Below are positions 7,529 to 16,432 of a stretch of 64,000 bases of DNA, piece by piece. The stretch comes from Gp1-AA122 sp036378535 (GTDB lineage: Bacteria > Acidobacteriota > Terriglobia > Terriglobales > Acidobacteriaceae), in NCBI GenBank assembly GCA_036378535.1, contig DASUWH010000046.1, forward strand, positions 1 to 64,000, written 5' to 3'. How positions within the stretch are numbered: the first letter of the stretch is position 1; every line of letters begins with the position of its first letter. Made by a program: the position numbers and the translations under genes. The notes under the pieces are model-generated. The model ran no database searches, was not told the DNA's origin, and saw nothing but the letters and a program-made list of their open reading frames with translations.

Positions 7529-8790
7529 GGAAAGCGGCCATGTTTGGAACTCGGCAAATTTCGTTTCGACGCAGCACCGCGTGGGCGCTGGTGTGCGGGC
7601 TCGCGCTTCTTTTCGCCTCCAGCGCATCGCTCCAGGCCAAAGATAAAAAGAACAAAGCAGGCTCTGCGCCGCCGAAGAAGAACATCCTGGATCTTCTGGA
7701 CTACTCCAAAATCGTGTGGCCCAATCCTCCCGCCATCACCCGTATCAAGTATCTCAGCTACTTTTCGGGCGAGAAGCGCGAAAACACGATCACCAAGAAA
7801 GCCAGTTGGATGGACCGGCTCTCGGGTGTGGCCGTCGGCCAACAAACCGCGGCCGACAAGTTGTACTTTCAGCTCGTGCGGCCTTATGGCGTCGGCGTGG
7901 ATAGCCATCAACGGGTGTACATCGCCGACGAAAAAGTGCTCGCGGTGTTCATTTACGACCCGGAAAACGGACGAGTCGAGCTGATCAAGAATGGCCAGCA
8001 CGCGCGCTTCAAGCTGATTACCGGCCTGGCGCTGGACGATGCCGACAATTTGTTCGTAGCCGACAGCATGTTGCGGCACGTAGTGGTATTCGACAAGCAA
8101 CACCGGGCGCAGGCCAGCATCAGTGAAGGCATGGCTAGCCCTGCCGGCTTGGCGGTGGACAATGAGAATCGCTTTCTTTACATAGCGGACAGTGACCTGG
8201 ATCAGGTACTGGTATACAACGCCGATCCGCCCTATCAACTGCTGCGCACGATCGGCAAGCCGGGCACCAAGCACGAGGCCACCGCGCCCGGCGACTTCTC
8301 TCGCCCCACGAATGTCGCCGTGGACCAGGAGGGAAATCTCTACGTGACCGACACATTCAACAACCGCGTCGAGATCTTCGATGCCGACGGAACCTTTATC
8401 CGCGAGTTCGGAAAAGCCGGTGACGGTCCCGGATATTTTGCGCGGCCGAAGGGAATCGCGATCGATAGTGACGGCCACGTGTGGGTGGCGGATGCGGTGC
8501 AGGATCGAGTGCAGGTGTTTACGCCGGAAGGCCAGCTCCTCATCTACCTGGGCGGCCATGGGCTGCTACCGGGTCAGTTCAGCACCGTCGCAGGCCTGAC
8601 CATCGACAAGCTGAACCGCGTGATCACCTCCGAGCAGTATCCGGGACGAGTGCAGATCTTCCGGTATTTCACCGATGCGGAAGCGCAGGCAGAAAGAGCC
8701 AAGCGCGAAGCTGCACCGGGCAGTAAGACAGGAGCGGCGGCTACCAAGCAGGCTGCGACAGCGACTCCTGCCGCGACGCCGCCCCAGTAA
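7525..8790 (+). CDS. Secreted NHL-repeat beta-propeller protein
   Basis: About 421 residues. A basic N-terminus and hydrophobic segment (AWALVCGLALLFASSASLQA) form a signal peptide, followed by a Lys-rich linker and about six NHL repeats. Typical blades are PTNVAVDQEGNLYVTDTFNN and PKGIAIDSDGHVWVADAVQD. The C-terminal tail is Ala/Thr/Pro-rich. NHL propellers mediate protein contacts, and similar proteins neighbour outer-surface multiheme cytochromes in metal-reducing bacteria, so a scaffold or assembly role is inferred. Its start overlaps the stop of the 16-heme cytochrome gene. Confidence 0.88.
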   Translation: MRKAAMFGTRQISFRRSTAWALVCGLALLFASSASLQAKDKKNKAGSAPPKKNILDLLDYSKIVWPNPPAITRIKYLSYFSGEKRENTITKKASWMDRLSGVAVGQQTAADKLYFQLVRPYGVGVDSHQRVYIADEKVLAVFIYDPENGRVELIKNGQHARFKLITGLALDDADNLFVADSMLRHVVVFDKQHRAQASISEGMASPAGLAVDNENRFLYIADSDLDQVLVYNADPPYQLLRTIGKPGTKHEATAPGDFSRPTNVAVDQEGNLYVTDTFNNRVEIFDADGTFIREFGKAGDGPGYFARPKGIAIDSDGHVWVADAVQDRVQVFTPEGQLLIYLGGHGLLPGQFSTVAGLTIDKLNRVITSEQYPGRVQIFRYFTDAEAQAERAKREAAPGSKTGAAATKQAATATPAATPPQ

Positions 8791-8802
8791 AGCGGCGCAA
8801 AG

Positions 8803-8826
8803 TTTAGCCGTCCGCGGACGGCTAAA
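8803..8826. repeat. Perfect 24-bp palindrome
   Basis: An 11-bp stem (TTTAGCCGTCC with its complement) closes on GC with no loop to spare. It lies 12 bp after the NHL gene, ahead of the 4-heme cytochrome gene. No U-tract follows (AAGGG), so it is a poor terminator; it may be a REP-like element or an mRNA-stabilising hairpin between the two genes. Confidence 0.7.
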
Positions 8827-8897
8827 AGGGCTCGATCTGTGGGCCCGATCGGCAGTAGAGGTAACAGCTGTTTCATATCAGGAGGTCTTAAACATTT

Positions 8898-9917
8898 ATG
8901 AAGAAAGTACTGTTCGTAATCACGATGGTTCTGCTCGTCGCAGCATTCGCGATGGCGCAGACCTACACACTGGGCAACGGCATCACCGGTGTGGATAAAC
9001 TGGGCGCCCACCAGAACGGCGGACGCGGTTGCGCGGGTTGCCACGCTCCGCACAGCGGCGCGTTCGGGGCGGGCGGCAGTTCCGTCGGACCGGTGAGCGA
9101 TAAGGTCAATGCCGGTAACTACGCTCTGTGGGGCCAGGACCTTGGTCCACTCTATGGCATGATCCTGAACCAGGGCGACAACGTCACCGGTGGGCAGACG
9201 TTTGTAACCACCCTTCCTATTCAATCCGACTTCTCGGCGAGCGTATTTCCCGAGGAGATCCCCGGCATCATGATGTGCTTGAGCTGCCATGACGGCAACA
9301 TCGCCAAGGGTGCCATGATGACCAACAAGTCGTACGAGCAGGCGGCGGGTCTACTGCCGTCCGGCATCTACGGCCCCAACGCCATCCCGACGCTGCTCGG
9401 CAACGACGGCACCGCGGCTGGCAACTACTACAACGATCACCCGGTGGGCCCGCAAGCCACCCTGGGTGCGGTGGGCGTGGCAAGCAAACTGCAGTATCTG
9501 GCTACGGGATGCACGTTCCACGGCGTTGCGAGTCCCTGCCTCAAGAGTTCGGGAACAGATCCCAACTTCACCACCTTTATCAATCACTATGGCTTGCCGA
9601 ATATTACCTCCAACGGGCACAGCTCACCGGTAGCGCTGCCCACAACCAATCCAACCGATGCGTACCTGCTTTGCATCACGTGCCACACCCCGCACAGCAT
9701 GTACGTCGCGAGCGCCAATGCTGACGCTCCCATCGCAACCTTCACCAAGGCTACTTTCCCAACGTACTTCTTCCTCGCGGCGCCGTACAACCCGGGTTCC
9801 AACCCTAGCTCGGCGCAGGCCTCGTCGGCTACGCAGTTCTGCCGGCAGTGCCATTACAGCGGTGCGGGTGGCTCCAACGAAGCCAGCGGCATCCTGACAG
9901 TTACGACTGCTTTCTAG
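8898..9917 (+). CDS. 4-heme c-type cytochrome, secreted
   Basis: Start supported by AGGAGGTC about 10 bases upstream, the strongest ribosome-binding site in the cluster. A signal peptide (residues 1-20, cut near AMA/QT) precedes CxxCH motifs at residues 45-49, 127-131, 259-263 and 315-319. Cys205 and Cys214 are not part of heme motifs and could form a disulfide. The first motif is followed by APHSG, as in the cytochrome at 13988. The gene is flanked by a palindrome and its own terminator, so it is probably expressed separately and strongly. Being small, secreted and low-heme, it could be a carrier or a filament-forming cytochrome of OmcE type; that is inference only. Confidence 0.9.
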   Translation: MKKVLFVITMVLLVAAFAMAQTYTLGNGITGVDKLGAHQNGGRGCAGCHAPHSGAFGAGGSSVGPVSDKVNAGNYALWGQDLGPLYGMILNQGDNVTGGQTFVTTLPIQSDFSASVFPEEIPGIMMCLSCHDGNIAKGAMMTNKSYEQAAGLLPSGIYGPNAIPTLLGNDGTAAGNYYNDHPVGPQATLGAVGVASKLQYLATGCTFHGVASPCLKSSGTDPNFTTFINHYGLPNITSNGHSSPVALPTTNPTDAYLLCITCHTPHSMYVASANADAPIATFTKATFPTYFFLAAPYNPGSNPSSAQASSATQFCRQCHYSGAGGSNEASGILTVTTAF

Positions 9918-9928
9918 TCGTTCTAACA

Positions 9929-9957
9929 CCAGGGGAGGACCTCCTCCCCTGGTTTTT
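9929..9957 (+). terminator. Rho-independent terminator
   Basis: An 11-bp GC-rich stem (CCAGGGGAGGA pairing with TCCTCCCCTGG) with a 2-base loop is followed by TTTTT. It lies 11 bp after the 4-heme cytochrome stop. Confidence 0.93.
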
Positions 9958-10002
9958 AAGAAGCTGGGTGAGATGAACGATAAGGTGGAGGGGAAAAGAG
10001 CA

Positions 10003-11043
10003 ATGAGAGTCCGTATCTACATCGCGGCGATCGTCATTCTGGGAATGACTTCGGCGTGGGGGCAGTTGGTTGCGTCTCACGCGCCAGCGACGGCAACGGC
10101 GAAGGCGGACTCTGGCGCGAGCGGTTTGAAAATGGCGCCCGCCATGGCGGTCAGCGGCAAAGCGGTAGCACGCGTGAACGGAGCGGTGCTGATAGACCGC
10201 GACCTGCTGCGCGAGATGTATACCATCTTCCCGTACGCGCAGCAGCACAATGGCTTTCCCAAGGAACTGGAGCCGGAAATCCGGCGGGGCGCGCTGCAGA
10301 TGATTATCTTTGAAGAACTGGTTTTTCAGGAAGCCAAGCGCCGCAAGATGACAATTCCTGCTGCAGACTTGGCCGCGGCACAAGCGGCCTTTGGCAAACA
10401 ATTTCCCAGCGCAGCCGCTTACCAGGAGTTCCTCAAAACGGAAGTGAATGGCTCGCCGACTGCTATGCGGGGCAAAATTCAGCGCTCCCTACTGATTGAG
10501 AAACTGCTGAAGCAGGAAGTTACGCTGCCGGCCCAGGTCACGCCCGCGCAGGCACGGGCCGAGTACCGCAAGAACCTCGGCCACTACAAGCATGAAGAGA
10601 TCCTGCGCATCCAGAGCATTTCCATCATTCCGCCCAACGAGAGCAAAGCCGTGCTGCAGGAGGCGAAGCAGCGGGCTGACGACGCATACAAGCAGGCCCG
10701 GCAGGCCAAGACTTACCGCGATTTTGGGCTGCTGGCAGAGAAGCTCTCAGACGACGATTTTCACGTGAACATGGGCGATCACAAGCTTCAGGAAGCCAGC
10801 AAGCTGCCTCCGCCCATCGTGCGGGCCGCGACCAAGATGAAGCCAGGCGATGTCAGCGAACTCATTCAGTTGGGCAATTACTACACGATTTTCCGGCTGG
10901 AGGCGCGCACGCCCGCCGGCACAACTCCCTTTGCAGAAGTGAAAGCCAAGCTCCAATCGGAGATGGAGAAGAAAAACACGGAACAGCTTCGGTCGGCGTT
11001 GGCGCGGAAGCTGCGCAACAACGCAAAGGTCGAGACGCTGTAG
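10003..11043 (+). CDS. SurA/PpiC-like peptidyl-prolyl isomerase
   Basis: About 346 residues. A signal peptide (MRVRIYIAAIVILGMTSAWG) precedes a SurA-type N-terminal chaperone region (ARVNGAVLIDRDLLREMYTI and following helices) and a parvulin domain at about residues 190-320. The start at 10003 is chosen because GGAGGGG precedes it by about ten bases; an ATG at 9973 lacks a signal-like N-terminus. It would act in the periplasm, helping outer-membrane or cytochrome proteins fold. It lies directly before the barrel gene, its most likely client. Confidence 0.85.
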   Translation: MRVRIYIAAIVILGMTSAWGQLVASHAPATATAKADSGASGLKMAPAMAVSGKAVARVNGAVLIDRDLLREMYTIFPYAQQHNGFPKELEPEIRRGALQMIIFEELVFQEAKRRKMTIPAADLAAAQAAFGKQFPSAAAYQEFLKTEVNGSPTAMRGKIQRSLLIEKLLKQEVTLPAQVTPAQARAEYRKNLGHYKHEEILRIQSISIIPPNESKAVLQEAKQRADDAYKQARQAKTYRDFGLLAEKLSDDDFHVNMGDHKLQEASKLPPPIVRAATKMKPGDVSELIQLGNYYTIFRLEARTPAGTTPFAEVKAKLQSEMEKKNTEQLRSALARKLRNNAKVETL

Positions 11044-11058
11044 TGCAGGAAAAATGCG

Positions 11059-12903
11059 ATGCACCGGCATTTGTGGGTAACGCTACGAAGATGGCAAACC
11101 GGATTGCTCTTATTGTGGGTGCTCGCAGCGGGGGCACAGGCGCAAGTCACCGTCGGCGACAATTTGAACATGTCCATGAATGGCTTTCTGGGCTTCGGTT
11201 ACTCGGGCAATTACGGGGCGGCGGACGGAGTGTCAGGGCACGGGATCTATGGTTCAGGGGACGGGAACCTGACGGGTTTTTATTACAACCCTAACTTCCT
11301 TTCGTTTAATGTGCGGCCGTTCTACAACCGCAATCAAGACAATGGTTCGTTTGCGTCCGTTCTGAGAGACACGGGACTGGACGCATCCACCAGCCTGTTT
11401 GGCGGGACCCATTTCCCAGGTTCAATCAGTTACAGCAAGGCGTTCAGCAATGGAACTCAATACGGCATCCCCGGTGGGGTGGGGTTGATCGCCGACAGCG
11501 CAACTCAGAATTTCTCCGTGACTTGGAGCGAGTTTCTTCCCGATCTGCCCAGCTTGACAGCCACCTTCGCAGATAATTCCAGTTCTTCGACTATTCAGGG
11601 AGAGACTGGCTCGACCGATAGCTCCGCGCGAACGTTCAATCTTATATCGAACTACAAAATTGATGGATGGGGGCTAACAGGGTTTCTGAATCACCAGAAC
11701 TTCGCGGTTACGCTTCCGGCGTTCTTGTCGGCCACTAACTCGCGTTCCGAATCCTCGGCTACATCTTATGGGGTCTCGGCCAACCACAGTTTGCCGCTTT
11801 CGGGGGCCTTTGTTGCCAATTACAACCGTACTGATTACGGCACGGAGACAGGAAACTTCCGCACCAGCGGATCCACCGACACGGCTGACGCCTTGGCGGC
11901 TTTCCACCCGACACAAAAATTTTCCATTAATGGCGAGGTGCGCTACATTGGTAACCTGATTGGCGCATTACAACAGTCGTTTCTGCCTGGCGGCACACCG
12001 CCCTTAGCCGTGGGCGGGGAAAAGTCGCAGGGGGTCTCCTTAAACACGTATGGTACCTACAACCTGGGACACGGCTTCATGCTGGTGGGCTACGGGGGCC
12101 GGCAGATGCAAACCTTTGCCGGAGTAGATTACACGACCAACCGAGTTGGCGGGACACTCACCTACAGTTACGCGCAGCCTCTGTTTGGAGTGCTTTATCT
12201 CAGTTTTGGCATGGTCAATAACGCCACCAACAATTCAGGAGGCAGCCTTGGATTCGTGGGCAACGTAACCCTGAAGAAGCGGCTGTCGGAATGGGAACTA
12301 CAAACAGATTTCTCGTATGCGCAAAATGTGCAGACCATTATCGCCGCCTACACTACCAGCAATTACAGTTATGGCGGGCTCGTGCGCCGGCGTTTTGGCG
12401 CGAACATGTACTGGACGGCATCCTATCGCGGCCTGCAGAGCGGCCTGACTCAATTTGCCGGTTATGGCAACCGCTCCGATACCTTCATGACAAACTTCAC
12501 CCGCGGCAGGTACGGGATGTCGGGCAGTTACTCGAAATCGCACGGGACGGCGTTGTTGAATTCAACCGGAGTGTTCACCCCTACTCCGTTAGTGCCGGTG
12601 CTTACCCCCGACCAGGTGTTGTATAACGGGAAGTCGTATGGGGTGGGTGCATTCGTTTCACCGCTGCGCCGGATGGTGATCACGGTGAATTGGTATAAAG
12701 TTCGTTCCGACACCTTGACCGCAAGTCTGGCCTCTGCCAATAATAGCGACCGGCTTTATGGCCAGATGCAGTACAACCTGCGCAAACTTTCGTTTCGGGC
12801 GGGATACTGGAGGGTCTTTCAATCGATAACCGGAAACGGCTTTCGCCCTGTGACCGATAACACGTATTTCTTTAATATTTCTCGATGGTTCGACCTGTTC
12901 TAA
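11059..12903 (+). CDS. Large outer-membrane beta-barrel protein
   Basis: 614 residues: a signal peptide (GLLLLWVLAAGAQAQ), then many alternating amphipathic strands rich in Tyr, Gly, Asn and Ser, ending in ISRWFDLF, an outer-membrane insertion signal with terminal Phe. No plug or TonB box is seen. By position between multiheme cytochromes and a periplasmic isomerase it is a good candidate for the porin of a porin-cytochrome conduit, as MtrB or the Geobacter Omb/Ext barrels are. No MtrB-type N-terminal CxxC is present. Its 3' end overlaps the next gene by 19 bp. Confidence 0.8.
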   Translation: MHRHLWVTLRRWQTGLLLLWVLAAGAQAQVTVGDNLNMSMNGFLGFGYSGNYGAADGVSGHGIYGSGDGNLTGFYYNPNFLSFNVRPFYNRNQDNGSFASVLRDTGLDASTSLFGGTHFPGSISYSKAFSNGTQYGIPGGVGLIADSATQNFSVTWSEFLPDLPSLTATFADNSSSSTIQGETGSTDSSARTFNLISNYKIDGWGLTGFLNHQNFAVTLPAFLSATNSRSESSATSYGVSANHSLPLSGAFVANYNRTDYGTETGNFRTSGSTDTADALAAFHPTQKFSINGEVRYIGNLIGALQQSFLPGGTPPLAVGGEKSQGVSLNTYGTYNLGHGFMLVGYGGRQMQTFAGVDYTTNRVGGTLTYSYAQPLFGVLYLSFGMVNNATNNSGGSLGFVGNVTLKKRLSEWELQTDFSYAQNVQTIIAAYTTSNYSYGGLVRRRFGANMYWTASYRGLQSGLTQFAGYGNRSDTFMTNFTRGRYGMSGSYSKSHGTALLNSTGVFTPTPLVPVLTPDQVLYNGKSYGVGAFVSPLRRMVITVNWYKVRSDTLTASLASANNSDRLYGQMQYNLRKLSFRAGYWRVFQSITGNGFRPVTDNTYFFNISRWFDLF

Positions 12904-13991
12904 TCCGCAAACACGCGAGTCGAGCGCGTCATGCGGCGTGGGCTCTTCTGGTTCCTGTGCTGCTGTTGTCACCCGCCGTATGGGCCGCGAAAAAGAACTC
13001 ACAAGCGGCGGTGCCCGCGCCGCCCGATCTTCTGCTGGAAGGCGGACGTAAACTCACCTTCGAGCGCGTTCTCAGTTCCGACCGCGACATCCAGGGCAAG
13101 AAGGGATTCTGGAAAAAGCTGGTCGACGTGGTGGCCGGCGAAGCCGAGCAAAAACTCCTGGTCCGCCCTTACGGAATTGCCGTGGATTCGCGTGGGCGCA
13201 TCATCGTGACTGATCCCGGCGCGGGTGGTATTCACGTTTTCGATCCCGAGCAACACAAGTACAAGTTCCTGGAGCGGCGGGAGAAGTCGAAAGACGCGAT
13301 GCTGCAGCCGCAATGCATCGCCATAGATGCCCAGGACAACATCTACGTCACTGATTCCAGGACCGGCAAAGTATTTATTTTCGAACCTAGCGGCAAGTAC
13401 AAGGGCGTGTTGGGCAGCCTCAAAGGCGGGGAAGGATTCTTCAAGCGGCCCACGGGAATTGCGATTAACCGCGAGACGCAGCAGATCTTCGTCACCGACA
13501 CCTTGCGGGACCGCGTGTACATTCTTGATCCGAACGGCGAGGTGGTGAAGTATTTCGGCCAGCACGGCGAAAAGAACGGCGAGTTCAATTTGCCCACGGA
13601 ACTGCTGATCAGGAACGGGATGCTGGCCGTCGTAGACGCGATGAATTTCCGTATTCAGATCTTCGATCGGACAGGTAACTTTCAGAGCGCGATTGGCGAT
13701 CTCGGCGACGCGGAGGACGCCTTGTTTCGTCCCAAGGGCCTTGGCATCGATTCAGAAAATCACATTTACCTGGTGGAAGGCCTCTCGGGCATGGTGCAAG
13801 TGTTCGATCGAGAGGGGCAGCTGCTCTACTACTTCGGAGGACGCGGCACCGCCTTGGGACGTTTCCAACTTCCTGCGGGATTATTCATCGATCAGAATGA
13901 CAAGGTCTATGTGGTGGATTCCTACAACCGGCGCGTTCAGGTGTTTCAGTATCACTCCATCAAGCTCAGTGCTCAGGGGGTAAGGCCGTGA
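12885..13991 (+). CDS. Second secreted NHL-repeat propeller protein
   Basis: About 368 residues. The N-terminus contains a signal segment (AAWALLVPVLLLSPAVWA). About six NHL blades follow, such as PQCIAIDAQDNIYVTDSRTG and PAGLFIDQNDKVYVVDSYNR. It is similar in plan to the propeller at 7525-8790 but has no long C-terminal tail. It overlaps the barrel gene at its start and the 12-site cytochrome gene at its end (GTGA), so barrel, propeller and cytochrome are one translational unit. Function is inferred to be assembly or contact with the cytochrome/barrel complex. Confidence 0.87.
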   Translation: MVRPVLIRKHASRARHAAWALLVPVLLLSPAVWAAKKNSQAAVPAPPDLLLEGGRKLTFERVLSSDRDIQGKKGFWKKLVDVVAGEAEQKLLVRPYGIAVDSRGRIIVTDPGAGGIHVFDPEQHKYKFLERREKSKDAMLQPQCIAIDAQDNIYVTDSRTGKVFIFEPSGKYKGVLGSLKGGEGFFKRPTGIAINRETQQIFVTDTLRDRVYILDPNGEVVKYFGQHGEKNGEFNLPTELLIRNGMLAVVDAMNFRIQIFDRTGNFQSAIGDLGDAEDALFRPKGLGIDSENHIYLVEGLSGMVQVFDREGQLLYYFGGRGTALGRFQLPAGLFIDQNDKVYVVDSYNRRVQVFQYHSIKLSAQGVRP

Positions 13992-15799
13992 AGGCCGGGA
14001 TCGTTCTGTTTCTGTGGGCCGTGGTTTCATCAGCTTCGGCGCAGACGGGAGACGTACTCGGCGCCCACGACCTCTCCCTGAGCGGGACTTCGCGGATCAA
14101 AGGCCAGATGTCGGCGGCATGCCTGTATTGTCACGTGCCGCATTCGGGAAGCGGGAAGATGGCTCTCTGGGGACAGACGCTGTCCTCTTCCATCTACACC
14201 ACCTACACCAGCACTATGGCGCAGAACACGACCCTGCAGCCGCCGCTCGGGGAGTCTAGTTCACTGTGTCTAAGTTGTCATGACGGTACTGTCGCTGTCG
14301 GACAAATCACGCCGTACGGACCTTATGCCATGAGCGGAACTATGCCCAGCATGGGCACGCGGCTCGACAGCACGCATCCCTTCAGTCTGAAGCTCCCCAT
14401 GAAGGATGCTGCCAATCTAGTGGCGAGTTTGGTGGGCTCGCAAACGACCGCCGATCCGACTCACTCAGTGAAACTAATCAATGGCAACGTTGAATGTACC
14501 ACTTGTCACAATCCTCATATCCAGAGCGTAGACAAGCAATCCCCGAATTTCCTTGTGCGAGATAACCTGAAAGGTGCAATCTGCCTTTCGTGCCACGAGA
14601 CGAACCCGCGAACGGTGAACACGCACAATAATCCACTTGCGATGTGGGTGACGAGCGCCCATGCCAACGCCGGAAATCTCGTGAATCCAAATGCAGCCAT
14701 GGGTGGATATAACACCGTAGCGGAGTTTGCGTGTATCTCCTGTCACGTGCCTCACAATGGAGCGGGTGCCGCAGAATTACTTCGTGCAGGCAACGAAACT
14801 GATTGCATGTCGTGCCACAATGGGGGGGCAACGCTCTCACCGGCAGCCCCCAATGTGTTTGCTGAATTTGCTAAGCCGGGAGTGCATCCGTTCTCTACTG
14901 CCAGTGGAATACATGATCCGAATGAGGGTGTGTTGCTGAATCAAAATCGGCACGCAACTTGCGCGGATTGTCACAATCCACATTCAGCCAGCCAAGTGCT
15001 CACGTTTCCATTACCACCATCCCTGCGTGCATCACAAACCGGTGTTGCGGGGGTCAGTGCTTCGGACGGCATTACAGTAGTCTCGCCGGCCATGAACCAG
15101 TACGAAAACTGCTTGCGCTGTCACGGCACGAGCACGGGGAAGACCACAAATCCAGCAGTCTTTGGTTATTTGCCAACCTGGGCGGTATCGTCCGCCGATC
15201 CTTTGAACGTGATTTCACAGTTTGCGTTAACGGCAGCCTCCAGTCATCCAGTCACACACGATCGGACAAGCCCGCTTCCGCAGCCCAGCCTGCGAGCAAA
15301 TATGCTGAACATCGACGGCGCTACTCCCGGGCGCGCCGTCGGTACTCGTATCCTATGTAGTGATTGTCACAACAGTGAAGATAACCGGGAATTTGGGGGC
15401 ACGGGAGCTAACGGCCCGCACGGTTCGAAGTGGTATCACCTGCTTGAACGGCGGTACGAGTACAGTCAGGCGGCAGTTCCGGGCGGGACGGTGACGAACC
15501 TGTTCCCGACCCCTGACCTAAGCGTTGCCGGGCCGTACGCACTATGCGCCAAGTGCCATGACCTTAGCCAGATCCTGAGTAACAGTAGCTTTAGCGAGCA
15601 CGCTCGGCACATCAATGACGGCTTCTCGTGCTCAACCTGCCACACCGCTCATGGGATGGGGACGAGTTCCGCGACGATAACCGGCGAACGCTTGGTGAAC
15701 TTCGATGCGAGCGTCGTTGGTTCCAACGCTGGAACTCCCATCTCTTATAACCGGGCAACCAATACCTGCGCCTTGGTCTGTCACAATCAGGCACATTAA
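13988..15799 (+). CDS. Multiheme cytochrome c with 11 CxxCH plus one CX3CH site
   Basis: 603 residues, GTG start overlapping the previous stop. A signal peptide (IVLFLWAVVSSASAQ) is followed by 11 CxxCH motifs, the first at residues 45-49, many in the CxxCHxPH or CLSCHDGT style of cytochrome c3-like proteins. A final CALVCH at residues 594-599 has three residues between the cysteines and would be a non-canonical heme site. The N-terminal region matches the pattern GAH...CxxCHxPHSG of the 4-heme cytochrome, so the two are related. It is the last gene of the cluster. Probably exported and, with the barrel, part of an electron conduit. Confidence 0.92.
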   Translation: MKAGIVLFLWAVVSSASAQTGDVLGAHDLSLSGTSRIKGQMSAACLYCHVPHSGSGKMALWGQTLSSSIYTTYTSTMAQNTTLQPPLGESSSLCLSCHDGTVAVGQITPYGPYAMSGTMPSMGTRLDSTHPFSLKLPMKDAANLVASLVGSQTTADPTHSVKLINGNVECTTCHNPHIQSVDKQSPNFLVRDNLKGAICLSCHETNPRTVNTHNNPLAMWVTSAHANAGNLVNPNAAMGGYNTVAEFACISCHVPHNGAGAAELLRAGNETDCMSCHNGGATLSPAAPNVFAEFAKPGVHPFSTASGIHDPNEGVLLNQNRHATCADCHNPHSASQVLTFPLPPSLRASQTGVAGVSASDGITVVSPAMNQYENCLRCHGTSTGKTTNPAVFGYLPTWAVSSADPLNVISQFALTAASSHPVTHDRTSPLPQPSLRANMLNIDGATPGRAVGTRILCSDCHNSEDNREFGGTGANGPHGSKWYHLLERRYEYSQAAVPGGTVTNLFPTPDLSVAGPYALCAKCHDLSQILSNSSFSEHARHINDGFSCSTCHTAHGMGTSSATITGERLVNFDASVVGSNAGTPISYNRATNTCALVCHNQAH

Positions 15800-15983
15800 G
15801 CCCCTGCGTGAGTAGTCGCATCCTACTTTACAGGTTATCGAAATTTTGCAAAAGCATACTGTTCAAAGTGGACATTAAAAGCCGACAAGGTGTATTCAGT
15901 CTCAATCAAGCGTAAAAGGGCAATAATCTCGGCGATCAGCTTCGGATACGAAACTCTTGTTACTGGGGTGGGAAGAAACATGG

Positions 15984-16193
15984 TTATCCGCATATCGACG
16001 GATCTGTCAAGAATGTCGATTTGGGTGTCCCCGAGAACCAGGTGAACTTCGAACCGCGGTTTCTGGTAAATCCAAGGCCAGCTATTGTCAATTGGTTGCC
16101 TGAAACGGTGATACTGTTAATCGTCACGCAGAATGCGCAAGACGCGCTTAGCAACACAGCAACGACAACAACAAACGAAATGCGCGTGAGCAC
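15984..16193 (-). pseudogene. Remnant of a secreted surface protein (5' fragment)
   Basis: A GTG-started frame encodes a good signal peptide (ISFVVVVAVLLSASCAFC) followed by INSITVSGNQLTIAGLGF, the start of an IPT/TIG-like beta domain, then degenerates and stops after 69 residues. Full-length proteins of this style are several hundred residues long. The stretch 15800-16432 holds nothing else recognisable. Confidence 0.5.
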
Positions 16194-16432
16194 ATAATTG
16201 GCTCCTTCAAGTACTTGAGTGGGGGAGTGACAACGGAAAGACGAGTAGTGTCGCCTTTTGTGCCGGGGATGTCAACTAATCGGCTTTTGTCTTGTCCAGG
16301 AACTGGACGACCTGAGTCGTTCCTGGGCGACCTGTCCCCAGCGATGCACTATTACATGACTCTCAGCGCGAGTAAGTCTTGCGGCTCCACGTTTGCAGGA
16401 CCCAGAAAGACCCCATTGATCCGCCCAACATG

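Noticed and set aside
7519..8559. A 346-codon minus-strand frame opposite the first NHL gene.
   Set aside because: The NHL repeats on the plus strand are unambiguous; the minus frame has no recognisable domain.
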